Positions 9,217 through 17,479 of a stretch of 64,000 nt of DNA are shown in pieces. The DNA is from an uncultured Ruminococcus sp. (GTDB taxonomy: Bacteria > Bacillota > Clostridia > Oscillospirales > Ruminococcaceae). A program made the translations under genes and the position numbers. How positions within the stretch are numbered: the stretch's first letter is position 1; every line of letters starts with the position of its first letter. The notes beneath the pieces were generated by a model. It was not told the DNA's origin. It did not search any database and was given only the letters and a program-made list of their open reading frames with translations. The stretch covers positions 186,001-250,000 of the forward strand of contig UPZA01000001.1 in the NCBI GenBank assembly GCA_900538575.1, in the 5' to 3' direction.

Positions 9217-10674
9217 TTACTTTTTTCTGCCGTTTTCGACCTCCGGCTTCTCCGATACAATATCGCTTATTTCAAACCAGAATGTCGAGCCCTTACCGAT
9301 AACGCTGTAAACGCCGAAGCTGTAACCGTGCTTTTTCAATATGGCCTTTACTATTGAAAGCCCCAAACCTGTCCCGATAACCTCGCGCTTATGGTTTTCA
9401 GAACGATAATATTTTTCAAAGATAAGACCTATTTTATCCTTTGCTATTCCCTGTCCGGTATCGGAAACCTCTATCCTTACGCTTTTTTCCTTATTAATCT
9501 GACGTACAAAAACCCTTTTATCGTCTCCGGTATAATTTATAGCGTTATTTATCAAGTTGTAGATAACCTGCTGAATTTTTATAACGTCGCACCTCACCGA
9601 GACTTCTTCGTCAGGCTCAAAGGAAATAATATAATCGGACCTCTTTGAAATTCCCTTGTATCTTGCGATGATTCCGTCAAGCACCTCGGTAATGCTGAAT
9701 TCGCTGTAATTGAGCTTCTGATTGCCGTCCTCAAGCTTAGAAAGATCCAGTATGTCGTTTACAAGCTGCGCAAGCCTGTCGGTTTCCTCTATTATTATTT
9801 CAAGATGCTCGTTGCGCTTTACAGGATTATCTCCTGAAAGATCTCTTATCATTTCCGCATATGCCTTGAGCATGGTAAGCGGCGTTCTTAAGTCGTGAGA
9901 CACATTGGCTATAAGATCCCGCTGCATCATATCAACCTTTGAAATCTCCTGCCCGGCGTAAGTAAGCGTACTCGCCAGCTGCTGAATTTCAAGGTAATCT
10001 CCGCCCTCGAATTTTATATCGTATTTTCCCTCGGCAAGACCCTCCGCAGATTTTGTTATTCTTGTTATAGGATCCGCGATTCTTTTCGACATGAAAAATG
10101 AAATTATCACGCCCAGCACAAGCAGATAAAACGTTATGATAATAAGCTGTCTTTTTATAATCGAGGCTGTGGAGCCAATCGGAACAAGAGGAGTATTTAT
10201 AAGAAGATATCCGTCAGGATCGTCCTTGGCGCCTATGGTTGAAACCATAATAAGCGTGTCGCTGTTTATCGTACTGTTGAACTCCTTGAAGTAAATCGAG
10301 CTTTTTTCACTGTCCCTGAGCTTCTGAATAAAATCATAGCTCATATTATTCGGTCCGTGAATAAGGCAGTTTCTGCCCATAACGTCCTTGGAATAAACGG
10401 TTCTGTTAAATTTATCCGTAATCACTATGCATAAATCGTTGTTTATGGCTATTTCCGTGAGCAAGTCGCTGTAATCCTCGTCTCCGTAGTTTTCAACGAT
10501 TGTTGCCGCGGAACGTTTGACATCGGAAATTTTCATTCCCTCATAAAAATTCTCAAGAAACACTATCTGAAAAAACCAGAGAAGTATAAATACCACGGCC
10601 GTAAAAAACATGAAATACTGCCAAATTTTAAATTTAAGGCTGACGCATGGATTTTTAATTCTGACCATACTCAA
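9217..10674 (-). CDS. Sensor histidine kinase (HAMP-HisKA-HATPase)
   Basis: 485 aa. A transmembrane segment near residues 17-40, an extracytoplasmic sensor of about 130 residues, and a second transmembrane segment near 175-195. HAMP follows (MSKRIADPITRI), then HisKA with NVSHDLRTPL (phospho-acceptor His260) and HATPase motifs N (NNAINYTG), G1 (VSDTGQGI), F (IFEKYYR) and G2 (GTGLGLSIV). The start overlaps the end of the response regulator by 20 bases, giving a translationally coupled pair. The signal and targets are not evident; this is a general OmpR-type sensor. Confidence 0.92.
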   Translation of the reverse strand: MSMVRIKNPCVSLKFKIWQYFMFFTAVVFILLWFFQIVFLENFYEGMKISDVKRSAATIVENYGDEDYSDLLTEIAINNDLCIVITDKFNRTVYSKDVMGRNCLIHGPNNMSYDFIQKLRDSEKSSIYFKEFNSTINSDTLIMVSTIGAKDDPDGYLLINTPLVPIGSTASIIKRQLIIITFYLLVLGVIISFFMSKRIADPITRITKSAEGLAEGKYDIKFEGGDYLEIQQLASTLTYAGQEISKVDMMQRDLIANVSHDLRTPLTMLKAYAEMIRDLSGDNPVKRNEHLEIIIEETDRLAQLVNDILDLSKLEDGNQKLNYSEFSITEVLDGIIARYKGISKRSDYIISFEPDEEVSVRCDVIKIQQVIYNLINNAINYTGDDKRVFVRQINKEKSVRIEVSDTGQGIAKDKIGLIFEKYYRSENHKREVIGTGLGLSIVKAILKKHGYSFGVYSVIGKGSTFWFEISDIVSEKPEVENGRKK

Positions 10675-11335
10675 ATTTATATCCCATTCCTCTCAGTGTG
10701 ACGATAAACTTCCTATAAGGTCCCAGACTGTTTCTGAGCATTTTTATATGGGTATCCACCGTCCTGTCGTCCCCGAAAAAGTCGTAGCCCCAGACCTCCT
10801 CGAGAAGCTTGTCCCTTGTGAGCGCAAGGTTCTTGTTTTTAACGAGATAAAAAAGCAAATCGTATTCCTTCGGCGTCATTGAAGCCTTTACGCCGTCGAC
10901 ATAAACCTCCCTGCCTGCAAGATCTATTTCCAGTCCCTCAAATTTCAGCTTTTCCGGTATGCCGCTGTCCGGACGGCTGTTGCGCTTGATAACGGCTTTT
11001 ATCCTCGCCATAAGCTCCTTCGGTGAAAAAGGCTTTACAACGTAATCGTCAATTCCCAGTTCAAATCCGAAAAGCTTATCATATTCCTCGCCCCTTGCCG
11101 ACAGCATTATAACCGGTATGGATTTGTACTTTTTTATTTCCTTGCAGGTGGAAAAACCGTCCAGCTTGGGCATCATGATATCCATAACTATCAGATCGTA
11201 ATCATTATTTTTTACCAGTTCTACCGCCTCCATGCCGTTAGCGGCCTCGCCTACCTCATATCCCTCAAACTCGGCGTATTCCTTAACCACCCTGCGGATA
11301 TTGATTTCATCGTCCACAATAAGTATCCTGCTCAT
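10655..11335 (-). CDS. OmpR-family response regulator
   Basis: 226 aa. Receiver domain with acidic pocket D8/D9 in LIVDDE, phospho-acceptor Asp52 in IVMDIMMP, conserved Thr/Ser (VIMLSAR) and Lys in VVKPFSPKEL. The C-terminal winged helix has MTPKEYDLL, RDKLLEEVWGYDFFGDDRTVDTHI and the ending VTLRGMGYKFE. It is the partner of the downstream overlapping kinase. It is divergent from pfkA across a 255-base gap. Confidence 0.93.
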   Translation of the reverse strand: MSRILIVDDEINIRRVVKEYAEFEGYEVGEAANGMEAVELVKNNDYDLIVMDIMMPKLDGFSTCKEIKKYKSIPVIMLSARGEEYDKLFGFELGIDDYVVKPFSPKELMARIKAVIKRNSRPDSGIPEKLKFEGLEIDLAGREVYVDGVKASMTPKEYDLLFYLVKNKNLALTRDKLLEEVWGYDFFGDDRTVDTHIKMLRNSLGPYRKFIVTLRGMGYKFEYGQN

Positions 11336-11463
11336 AAGCTGTCCTCCCGTATTAAAAAATCCGGATCCGCTCCAGATATATTTTTATCAAAAATAAGTAT
11401 AATACATTATTGTGAATATTATGTGAAAGCAAAAAAATAATTCTATAGTTAATATATAAAATG

Positions 11464-11492
11464 TTGACAATTTTAATAAAAATAGGTATAAT
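11464..11492 (+). promoter_or_regulatory. Consensus promoter for pfkA
   Basis: TTGACA (11464-11469), 17-base spacer, TATAAT (11487-11492): a perfect consensus match. The leader to ATG 11591 is about 90 bases. Confidence 0.85.
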
Positions 11493-11590
11493 AATAGTGT
11501 TGACTTAATTTATTTTAAACAAACTGCCTATAAAGGCTTTCATATACTCACGCCTCGGCATATTCCAAATTGAAAGGACGGTCTAAATTT

Positions 11591-12673
11591 ATGAAAAAAA
11601 GAATAGGAATCCTGACAAGCGGCGGGGACTGCCCCGGTCTTAACGCTACGATAAGGGGTGTCGCCAAAGCCTGCTATGAAATGATGGGAACGGAAAACGT
11701 TGAGATGGTCGGAATTTCAAACGGGTATTACGGACTTATAAACAATCTTTGCAGAGATATGAATCCCGATGAATTTTCAGGCATTCTTACAAGAGGCGGC
11801 ACTATACTCGGCACAAAGCGTCAACCGTTTAAAATGATGCAGGTTATCGGCGAGGATAATGTTGACAAGGTTAAGTGCATGAAGGAAACCTATAAAAAGC
11901 AAAAGCTTGACTGCCTGCTGACGCTGGGCGGAAACGGAACCCATAAAACAAGCAGACTTCTTGCAGACGAGGGCCTGAACGTTATCGGACTTCCCAAAAC
12001 CATAGATAACGATATTTACGGTACGGACGTAACATTCGGCTTTCATTCGGCTGTGGATATAGCCACCGACGCTATTGACAGACTTCACACTACGGCCAAC
12101 AGCCATTCGAGAATACTTCTTTGCGAAATCATGGGAAATAAAGCGGGCTGGCTTACTTTAAACGCCGGAATCGCAGGCGGAGCCGATATAATTCTTATAC
12201 CGGAAATACCCTATGATATTGACAAGGTGTGCAAATCAGTAATAAAAAGGAGCGAAAGCGGCAAGAATTTTTCCATTATAGCCGTAGCCGAGGGCGTCTT
12301 TGATAAAGAAGAAGCGCAAATGAAGAAAAAGGAAAGAGCTAAAAAAAGAGCGGAGGTCGGAATCGTAACGGCTACCAACAGAATAGCCTCCCAGATACAG
12401 GCAAAAACAGGTCTTGAAACAAGAGTCTGCGTTCCGGGACACATGCTTAGAGGCGGCAGTCCCAGCGCATATGACAGGATACTCGCTACACAGTTCGGCG
12501 TTCACGCCGCGGGACTTATCTTGCAGGAAAAATACGGAAGAACAGTAGCTAAGATCGGCGGAAAGATAACCTCCAACAAGCTGGAGGATATAGCGGGTAA
12601 AACCAAGTTCGTTTCTCCGGACGGTCAGCTTGTTATAACAGCCAAGGATCTTGGTATCTCGTTCGGCGACTGA
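11591..12673 (+). CDS. pfkA: 6-phosphofructokinase
   Basis: 360 aa from ATG 11591, with AAAGGACGG about 10 bases upstream. An in-frame TTG at 11570 is open but lies before the ribosome site. Motifs: TSGGDCPGLNATIRG, GGTILGTKR, LGGNGTHKTS, LPKTIDND and PGHMLRGGSPSAYDR. It phosphorylates fructose 6-phosphate in glycolysis. The donor-site Gly in GGNGT fits ATP rather than pyrophosphate enzymes (which have Asp there). The Lys in PKTID is shared with PPi-type and group III ATP enzymes. ATP use is therefore likely but not certain. Confidence 0.93.
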   Translation: MKKRIGILTSGGDCPGLNATIRGVAKACYEMMGTENVEMVGISNGYYGLINNLCRDMNPDEFSGILTRGGTILGTKRQPFKMMQVIGEDNVDKVKCMKETYKKQKLDCLLTLGGNGTHKTSRLLADEGLNVIGLPKTIDNDIYGTDVTFGFHSAVDIATDAIDRLHTTANSHSRILLCEIMGNKAGWLTLNAGIAGGADIILIPEIPYDIDKVCKSVIKRSESGKNFSIIAVAEGVFDKEEAQMKKKERAKKRAEVGIVTATNRIASQIQAKTGLETRVCVPGHMLRGGSPSAYDRILATQFGVHAAGLILQEKYGRTVAKIGGKITSNKLEDIAGKTKFVSPDGQLVITAKDLGISFGD

Positions 12674-12675
12674 AT

Positions 12676-12708
12676 AAAAAAACACAGCCTTAAGGCTGCG
12701 TTTTTTTA
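12676..12708. terminator. Bidirectional terminator between pfkA and the NUDIX gene
   Basis: A-tract, CACAGCC-TTAA-GGCTGCG (one mismatch), T-tract. It touches the stop codon of the convergent NUDIX gene. Confidence 0.8.
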
Positions 12709-13119
12709 TTCTCTTTCCTTTATCGCCGACTTTGCCTTATTTACGATAACCTTATCGTTATCATAGGTCAGGATATTTACGGCATAACCTATATCAACCC
12801 ATCTTATTTCTGAAATTTCCTCTTCCTGAGCCTTAAAATCAAAATTCTTTGCTTTCGCAAGAAAATAAACAACTACCTTCTGAGTATCCTTTTTGGGAGA
12901 ATAGGAAACTGTTTCTCTGAATGTAGGATCAAGAATGACGTCGATTCCCGTTTCCTCCATTATTTCCCGATGAGCCGTTTCCAGCTCTGTTTCATTTTTT
13001 TCAACATGTCCCTTAGGAAACGACCAATGTCCGCTGTTTACATGCTTTATAAGAAGAATTTCAATGTTTCCGTGAAATTTTCGAAAAACAATTGCTCCGC
13101 ATGACTTTTCATGAAACAT
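12706..13119 (-). CDS. NUDIX hydrolase, Ap4A-hydrolase-like
   Basis: 137 aa from ATG 13119, which has AAAGGAAAA 8-12 bases upstream; in-frame codons further upstream lie in the promoter. The Nudix box GHVEKNETELETAHREIMEE is intact (G-x5-E-x7-R-E-x2-E-E). The N-terminal SCGAIVFRK and SGHWSFPKGH match asymmetric diadenosine tetraphosphatases. Likely a cytoplasmic housekeeping pyrophosphatase for Ap4A or related nucleotides; the precise substrate is inferred. Confidence 0.88.
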   Translation of the reverse strand: MFHEKSCGAIVFRKFHGNIEILLIKHVNSGHWSFPKGHVEKNETELETAHREIMEETGIDVILDPTFRETVSYSPKKDTQKVVVYFLAKAKNFDFKAQEEEISEIRWVDIGYAVNILTYDNDKVIVNKAKSAIKERE

Positions 13120-13159
13120 TTTTATAGTTTTCCTTTCTTTTTGATAAACTGTTAAATTT

Positions 13160-13188
13160 ATTATACCACACTTTTTCAGCTTTGTCCA
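13160..13188 (-). promoter_or_regulatory. Promoter for the NUDIX gene
   Basis: On the minus strand: TGGACA (13183-13188), 17-base spacer, TATAAT (13160-13165) with an extended TGG before the -10. Confidence 0.65.
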
Positions 13189-13209
13189 CAACTTTTTGGC
13201 GTCAGAGAT

Positions 13210-13238
13210 TTGACTATATGTAAAAATTGATATATAAT
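13210..13238 (+). promoter_or_regulatory. Promoter for the CPBP protease gene
   Basis: TTGACT (13210-13215), 17-base spacer, TATAAT (13233-13238). Confidence 0.8.
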
Positions 13239-13258
13239 ATTAGAAAAACTACTGATAC

Positions 13259-13294
13259 GGAGGAAAGGCGCGCAAGCCGCCTTGATATGCTATT
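13259..13294 (+). promoter_or_regulatory. Distant ribosome site and hairpin before the CPBP start
   Basis: GGAGG at 13259-13263 is 31 bases from ATG 13295. Between them AAGGCG (13265-13270) pairs with CGCCTT (13278-13283). The next upstream in-frame codons include a stop, so no closer start exists. Folding of the hairpin would bring the ribosome site to within about 17 bases of the start; a regulatory role is inferred. Confidence 0.4.
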
Positions 13295-14449
13295 ATGGAT
13301 AATAATATTTTTGAAACTCAGACATTAAAGCCGGGGTCAGATATAAATCCCCAAAACCCGTTTGAAAATTTTACAGAATATGAAGCTTACAACAGCGATT
13401 ACAGAGAAATAGTTCCGCAGATAGATATTCCGGGCTGCAAGATTCCCTTTGAGCCGTCTAAGGCCGAGCGAAGACGTATCAGACATTATTTTAATATTGC
13501 CGGAGGAGGAATTATTCTCCATTTTCTGCTTTCAAACGGTCTTCTGCTTGCCGCCGTATATATTTTACGGCTTATTGTAATGCGGATTGACGGCGTTAAG
13601 CCCGTTGAGGCGACGCGTCAATATCTCTCCGGACTTGAAACGTTTTTCAATACCTCCGCTATTAATATAGGTCTTAATATGCTTATCCTGACATCGTGCA
13701 GTATCGTTATATTTCTGCTTGGATCAAAGGTTTCTAATATAAAGATAAAATCGTATTTCAGCGCCGCAGACTTCACCGTTAAAACAATCGCGGCATATTG
13801 CGTTATAAGCTTTTTTATTAGATATATCGCCGGTATTGCAGGCTCGGCCGCAGAAATGATCTTCAGCGGCGTGGATATGAGCGTAGGAACAGAAATGATG
13901 AACTATGAAAATCCGAAAACCATCGCAATAACGGCGGTTTACGCCTGCATAGGAGCTCCTGTTACAGAAGAGCTTATGTATCGCGGCTTTGTTATGAAAA
14001 ACCTATCCAGAGTAGGTCAGAGATTCGGAATTATTATGAGTTCGCTGCTTTTCGGTCTTATGCACGCTAACGTAGGTCAGTTTATTTTTGCGTTTATAAT
14101 GGGAATATTCTTTGCGCATATCGACGTTAAGCATAATTCAATTATTCCTTCAATAATAGTCCATTCTTTTGCTAACACCTATTCGACGGTGGTATCCTAT
14201 TCAGGTGTGCTTGAAAATCAGCTTGCGCTTGCTTTGACCAGTCTCGCCACTCTGGCTCTTTCAATCGCCGGATTTGCGCTATTTATCAAATTCTATAAAA
14301 ATAACCGCCTGCCGTTTACAATGCCTCACCAGAAGCTCAGAAACGGCACAGCGGTATCCTCAGTAATGCTGATTATCCCCGTAGTTATCTATACATTTTT
14401 CACTATATATAATTCCTTTCCAAAGCTTGCCGAATATCTACAGATCTAA
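13295..14449 (+). CDS. CPBP family intramembrane glutamic protease
   Basis: 384 aa. After about 65 soluble residues there are around eight hydrophobic segments. The ABI/CPBP motifs are present: EELMYRGFV (catalytic Glu pair and Arg), FGLMHANVGQ (His) and VHSFANT (His/Asn). Members cleave within the membrane and can process prenylated proteins or peptides or confer bacteriocin immunity; the substrate is unknown here. It has its own promoter and is convergent with the phage-like cassette, only 3 bases from its last gene, with no terminator between them. Confidence 0.88.
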   Translation: MDNNIFETQTLKPGSDINPQNPFENFTEYEAYNSDYREIVPQIDIPGCKIPFEPSKAERRRIRHYFNIAGGGIILHFLLSNGLLLAAVYILRLIVMRIDGVKPVEATRQYLSGLETFFNTSAINIGLNMLILTSCSIVIFLLGSKVSNIKIKSYFSAADFTVKTIAAYCVISFFIRYIAGIAGSAAEMIFSGVDMSVGTEMMNYENPKTIAITAVYACIGAPVTEELMYRGFVMKNLSRVGQRFGIIMSSLLFGLMHANVGQFIFAFIMGIFFAHIDVKHNSIIPSIIVHSFANTYSTVVSYSGVLENQLALALTSLATLALSIAGFALFIKFYKNNRLPFTMPHQKLRNGTAVSSVMLIIPVVIYTFFTIYNSFPKLAEYLQI

Positions 14450-14452
14450 GAA

Positions 14453-15388
14453 TCATTGATCTCCGAAAAATCCGTCGTTATATGTTCCCAGAACGGTTAT
14501 GGGCATTCCTCCGTTAAAAACGACCTCGATACGGTGAATTTTCTTTTTAGTAAAGCTTCCGTAGGTTACCTCGTCAAAAAGATCCTCATAATTATATCCC
14601 GCATATTTAATATAATTGCATACCATCCCTCTCATGCTGTAATTAAGCTTAAAGCTCAGTCCCGAATCAGGATTATTCAAAAACTGCCGGTCGAGAGGGA
14701 TTTGCTTATGCCTGATTATACCTCTCCTCATCGCTTCCGCATTGCTTTGGCTGTAAACATCGTAATCTCCGTTTATATCCTGCATATGTATATGACTGAT
14801 AATACGGGAACAGTCATGACAAACTCCCGAGCCAAGAATATTATTATTGTTGACAACATGGTTGATCGACGGATTTCTCTGCGTTATCCTGACATTATTA
14901 GTTCCCTCTATATAAGGATAAAGTCCGGTTTTTCTGAAACCGAAATTGCAGACCGCGTCCCATACGGTCGCTCCGTCCTTGACGTAAATATAATTTTCGT
15001 TTTCACTGTCCTCACATGTAACGTAAGGAATATCGGGATATGTCCCTATAATTTTGGAAAGATTCACGTCCGTTATCATACCCGGCTCCGGCTGATTCTG
15101 ACACAGCAAAGAAGTAAAGCTTTTGGACTTAACCGTTATTATATTCCTGTTGCCCTCCCGGCATATATCTATACTATCGGCAAGACCTCTGTGCATCATT
15201 TTGCCGTATATCCAGAATTCTATCCTGAGAATGTCTGACGCGGGAGCGGTTACAGAGCTTATAAATTTTCCTTCAAACCATACATAAGGCGTATAAAGCT
15301 CCTTAACATATCTAAAATAAAAGCATATGCTTTCAATTACGCAGTTACCTGCCTCGTCATACATTCTTACCGTATACTGAGAATCCAT
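14453..15388 (-). CDS. Phage baseplate hub-like (late control D-type) protein
   Basis: 311 aa; GGAGGGGAG precedes ATG 15388. A beta-rich N-terminal half includes DGATVWDAVCNFGFR (the usual 'defective site / LysM-like' turn of gpD/hub proteins), then GTNNVRITQRNP and NHVVNNNNILG. This layout resembles hubs of contractile or siphophage tails. It is the last gene of the cassette and its only recognisable tail-related member; it directly abuts the chromosomal CPBP gene. Identity rests on pattern, not a search. Confidence 0.55.
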   Translation of the reverse strand: MDSQYTVRMYDEAGNCVIESICFYFRYVKELYTPYVWFEGKFISSVTAPASDILRIEFWIYGKMMHRGLADSIDICREGNRNIITVKSKSFTSLLCQNQPEPGMITDVNLSKIIGTYPDIPYVTCEDSENENYIYVKDGATVWDAVCNFGFRKTGLYPYIEGTNNVRITQRNPSINHVVNNNNILGSGVCHDCSRIISHIHMQDINGDYDVYSQSNAEAMRRGIIRHKQIPLDRQFLNNPDSGLSFKLNYSMRGMVCNYIKYAGYNYEDLFDEVTYGSFTKKKIHRIEVVFNGGMPITVLGTYNDGFFGDQ

Positions 15389-15391
15389 ATT

Positions 15392-15784
15392 TCAGCTCCC
15401 CTCCGCCGCCTGCTCTATATAGCTGTCGCAGCATAATACGATCTCGCATTTGATAAGCTCCGAATTAACGTCCGTCACAACGGAAAACGTCTTGAGCCTT
15501 GCAGCGTTATAAAATATACCGTCAGCGGTAAGAAAATATCTTATATTGTTGCTCATTTGCTGATTTAATTTAACTCCGGGAATAGGACATTCCGACTTCA
15601 ATACAATTCCTTTGAGCTTTAAATATGCGGGAAACGAGCCGTTATCGGTAAAATATATACTGTTTTCAGAACGATTCTGAAAGCTGTAACGGCGGTCACG
15701 GGACAGTTCGTAAGAAGAAATATATAATCTTACGTCTCCCAGCTCTGCAACGCGGTATTTTTCTATGTCAAGACTGTGATTCAT
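15392..15784 (-). CDS. Phage cassette protein of unknown function
   Basis: 130 aa from ATG 15784, with CGGAGG 7 bases upstream. It overlaps the end of the preceding gene by 17 bases and ends 3 bases before the hub start. Predicted beta-rich (RVAELGDVRLYISSYEL, SIYFTDNGSFPAYLKLKG), with no motif I can name. Position between connector genes and hub suggests a head-tail joining, baseplate or fibre-attachment role; this is inferred from order only. Confidence 0.6.
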   Translation of the reverse strand: MNHSLDIEKYRVAELGDVRLYISSYELSRDRRYSFQNRSENSIYFTDNGSFPAYLKLKGIVLKSECPIPGVKLNQQMSNNIRYFLTADGIFYNAARLKTFSVVTDVNSELIKCEIVLCCDSYIEQAAEGS

Positions 15785-16181
15785 AAACGACCTCCGTTTT
15801 TCCGAGTAATTCGACTCTGCATTCAAGAATAAGCCGCTTGAGTCCGTTATCCTGCACCGGAGCCGATATTTTTGCGGAATTTATAACATATCCGCTGGAG
15901 GTAAGCTTATCCAATATCCGAACGTCGAGCATTTCATAAAGGCTCATAGGGGAAGTATAAGGCCTGCCGAGTATTTTAACGTCAAGTAAATATCTTTCCC
16001 TGAAAAACTTATCGTTTTCCCCGACAAAAACGTTTTCAAGATATATTTCCGCAACGGACGCCACAGCGTATATATCGCCGTGCTCCATTACGGGAATTTT
16101 TTCATATTCGCTGTAAACGTCGGTGCCGCCGCTTTTTACAATCTGATAAATTCCGTTTACCATATGCTTTAACTGCGCCAT
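15768..16181 (-). CDS. Phage cassette protein of unknown function (possible tail-completion)
   Basis: 137 aa, a single mixed alpha/beta domain (LKHMVNGIYQIVKSGG, LLDVKILGRPYTSPMSLYEML). Length and position after the connector gene resemble head-closure or tail-completion proteins. It begins 12 bases after the previous gene and overlaps the next, as in a tightly packed phage operon. Confidence 0.55.
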   Translation of the reverse strand: MAQLKHMVNGIYQIVKSGGTDVYSEYEKIPVMEHGDIYAVASVAEIYLENVFVGENDKFFRERYLLDVKILGRPYTSPMSLYEMLDVRILDKLTSSGYVINSAKISAPVQDNGLKRLILECRVELLGKTEVVYESQS

Positions 16182-16193
16182 ATATCTTCTCCC

Positions 16194-16553
16194 TTACCCG
16201 CAGCAAACCGCGGTAAATATAAATCCGTCGTCATAGAGAAGATCGGACGCGGCTTTATAATATTCCCGCATAAGTTCTCTGGCAAAATCATATTCAAGCT
16301 GAGAATTGCCCTTTGAATCGGCTGTTCCCGCATAAGTATAAGCGATTTTGTTTTTCACGCACGTTATCTGACTGTATCTGAAATTTGCTATTGCGGCGCA
16401 AAGGTAATCAAGCCTTGCGTCGGAATCCTGAACGTCCTCCTTTAGCCTGCGTTCTACCTGGGCAATTGCCGAATCTATCAGCGGACGATATGTCTCCGTA
16501 TCAGTCTCGCCTGAAAAAAGTGTAAAAAGAGAACTTATCTGATTAATATTCAT
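16194..16553 (-). CDS. Head-tail connector-like protein
   Basis: 119 aa, helical (YRPLIDSAIAQVERRLKE, RLDYLCAAIANFRYSQ), with the size and helix pattern of gp6-type connector proteins that dock on the portal. The start overlaps the end of the protease gene by 11 bases. Function is inferred from size, helical content and gene order. Confidence 0.6.
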   Translation of the reverse strand: MNINQISSLFTLFSGETDTETYRPLIDSAIAQVERRLKEDVQDSDARLDYLCAAIANFRYSQITCVKNKIAYTYAGTADSKGNSQLEYDFARELMREYYKAASDLLYDDGFIFTAVCCG

Positions 16554-17394
16554 TTTTTTTAGCCCCCATTCTGAAATCGTCCAAACAGTCCTTTTTTATA
16601 TCCAATTGAGAAACGGTTTTAGATTTATGCTCCCTTTCAAGCAGTTCCTTGAATTCAATAAGCTCCTCCGCATTCATTTTATCTGCGGCGGCAGAAAGCG
16701 CCTTAGCGCATACGGAAGAGCCGGAAGCAAGACAAAGCTTATAAATATCTGTTCTTACGCTTTTGCATAGCTTTTCCATAAGCTCTTCACTATATGCCTT
16801 CGCCTCCGCCGAATCTGCGCTTCTGCCGAATCTTTTTGTAACTCCTGCGTTGACCTGCGCGGGAACTGCCACAAAGCTCCACTCATAAGCGTCGCTTATA
16901 TCATCTAAAACGGCATGAGCCGTCTTTCCGCTGTATTTTTTACCCATTACATGAGGACAGCCTTTCCTTTTCAAATCCGTTCCGCATACGGAGCATTTTT
17001 TTGAGCCGGCGCTGCAAGAAATGCTTACTTCCTTTTTTATACCCCCGTCTATCTCTCGTATCAATCCCGAATTTGAGTCTGTTCTGACCATATAGGCTCT
17101 GCCCTTTAAGTAAGTGTAAGGTTCGCCGTTTTTCGTAGCTTTTGTATTATCGGTTACAAGCTCGGTTGAAAAAATCCTTGCCGTCTGTCCTCCGCTTTTC
17201 GGATTATGATCAAATATTCCGGTTTTCCCTACAAACAGCTTTTTTAAGCTTTCCAGCGCGTTCTGAGAAAATCTCTCGCCATCTCTGTCTATGTCGTTGT
17301 CGCAGAGAATAACGTCAAAAATATACACCTCATCCTCAGACATTTCCCGTCGTGTAAATTCATTCAGCCTTTTGAGTATTTCTTCCTTTTCCAT
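16543..17394 (-). CDS. Capsid maturation (prohead) protease-like protein
   Basis: 283 aa. It shows FDVILCDNDIDRDGERFS, KTGIFDHNPKSG, YMVRTDSNSGLIREIDGG and YEWSFVAVPAQVNAGVTK, a pattern seen in prohead-protease genes of clostridial phages. An inserted CSVCG...GCPH segment could bind a metal. The C-terminal third is helical and acidic and could act as an internal scaffold. The order capsid-then-protease is the reverse of the usual HK97 order. GGACG precedes ATG 17394. Confidence 0.65.
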   Translation of the reverse strand: MEKEEILKRLNEFTRREMSEDEVYIFDVILCDNDIDRDGERFSQNALESLKKLFVGKTGIFDHNPKSGGQTARIFSTELVTDNTKATKNGEPYTYLKGRAYMVRTDSNSGLIREIDGGIKKEVSISCSAGSKKCSVCGTDLKRKGCPHVMGKKYSGKTAHAVLDDISDAYEWSFVAVPAQVNAGVTKRFGRSADSAEAKAYSEELMEKLCKSVRTDIYKLCLASGSSVCAKALSAAADKMNAEELIEFKELLEREHKSKTVSQLDIKKDCLDDFRMGAKKNEY

Positions 17395-17431
17395 ATATTT
17401 CGTCCTTTCATAAATATTTTGCAGCTTTTAT

Positions 17432-17463
17432 TCCGGCGGACGCCATTTAAGACGTCCGCCGGA
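17432..17463 (-). promoter_or_regulatory. GC-rich hairpin after the capsid gene
   Basis: Perfect 11-bp stem TCCGGCGGACG/CGTCCGCCGGA with a 10-base loop in the only large gap inside the cassette, just after the capsid stop. No T run follows on the minus strand, so it is more likely an mRNA-protecting or processing element than a full terminator. Confidence 0.5.
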
Positions 17464-17479
17464 GCTTCAACAGCCGGAC

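Noticed and set aside
14456..15238. 260-codon plus-strand frame opposite the hub gene
   Set aside because: It is antisense to a gene that fits the cassette operon with a strong ribosome site; composition is atypical.
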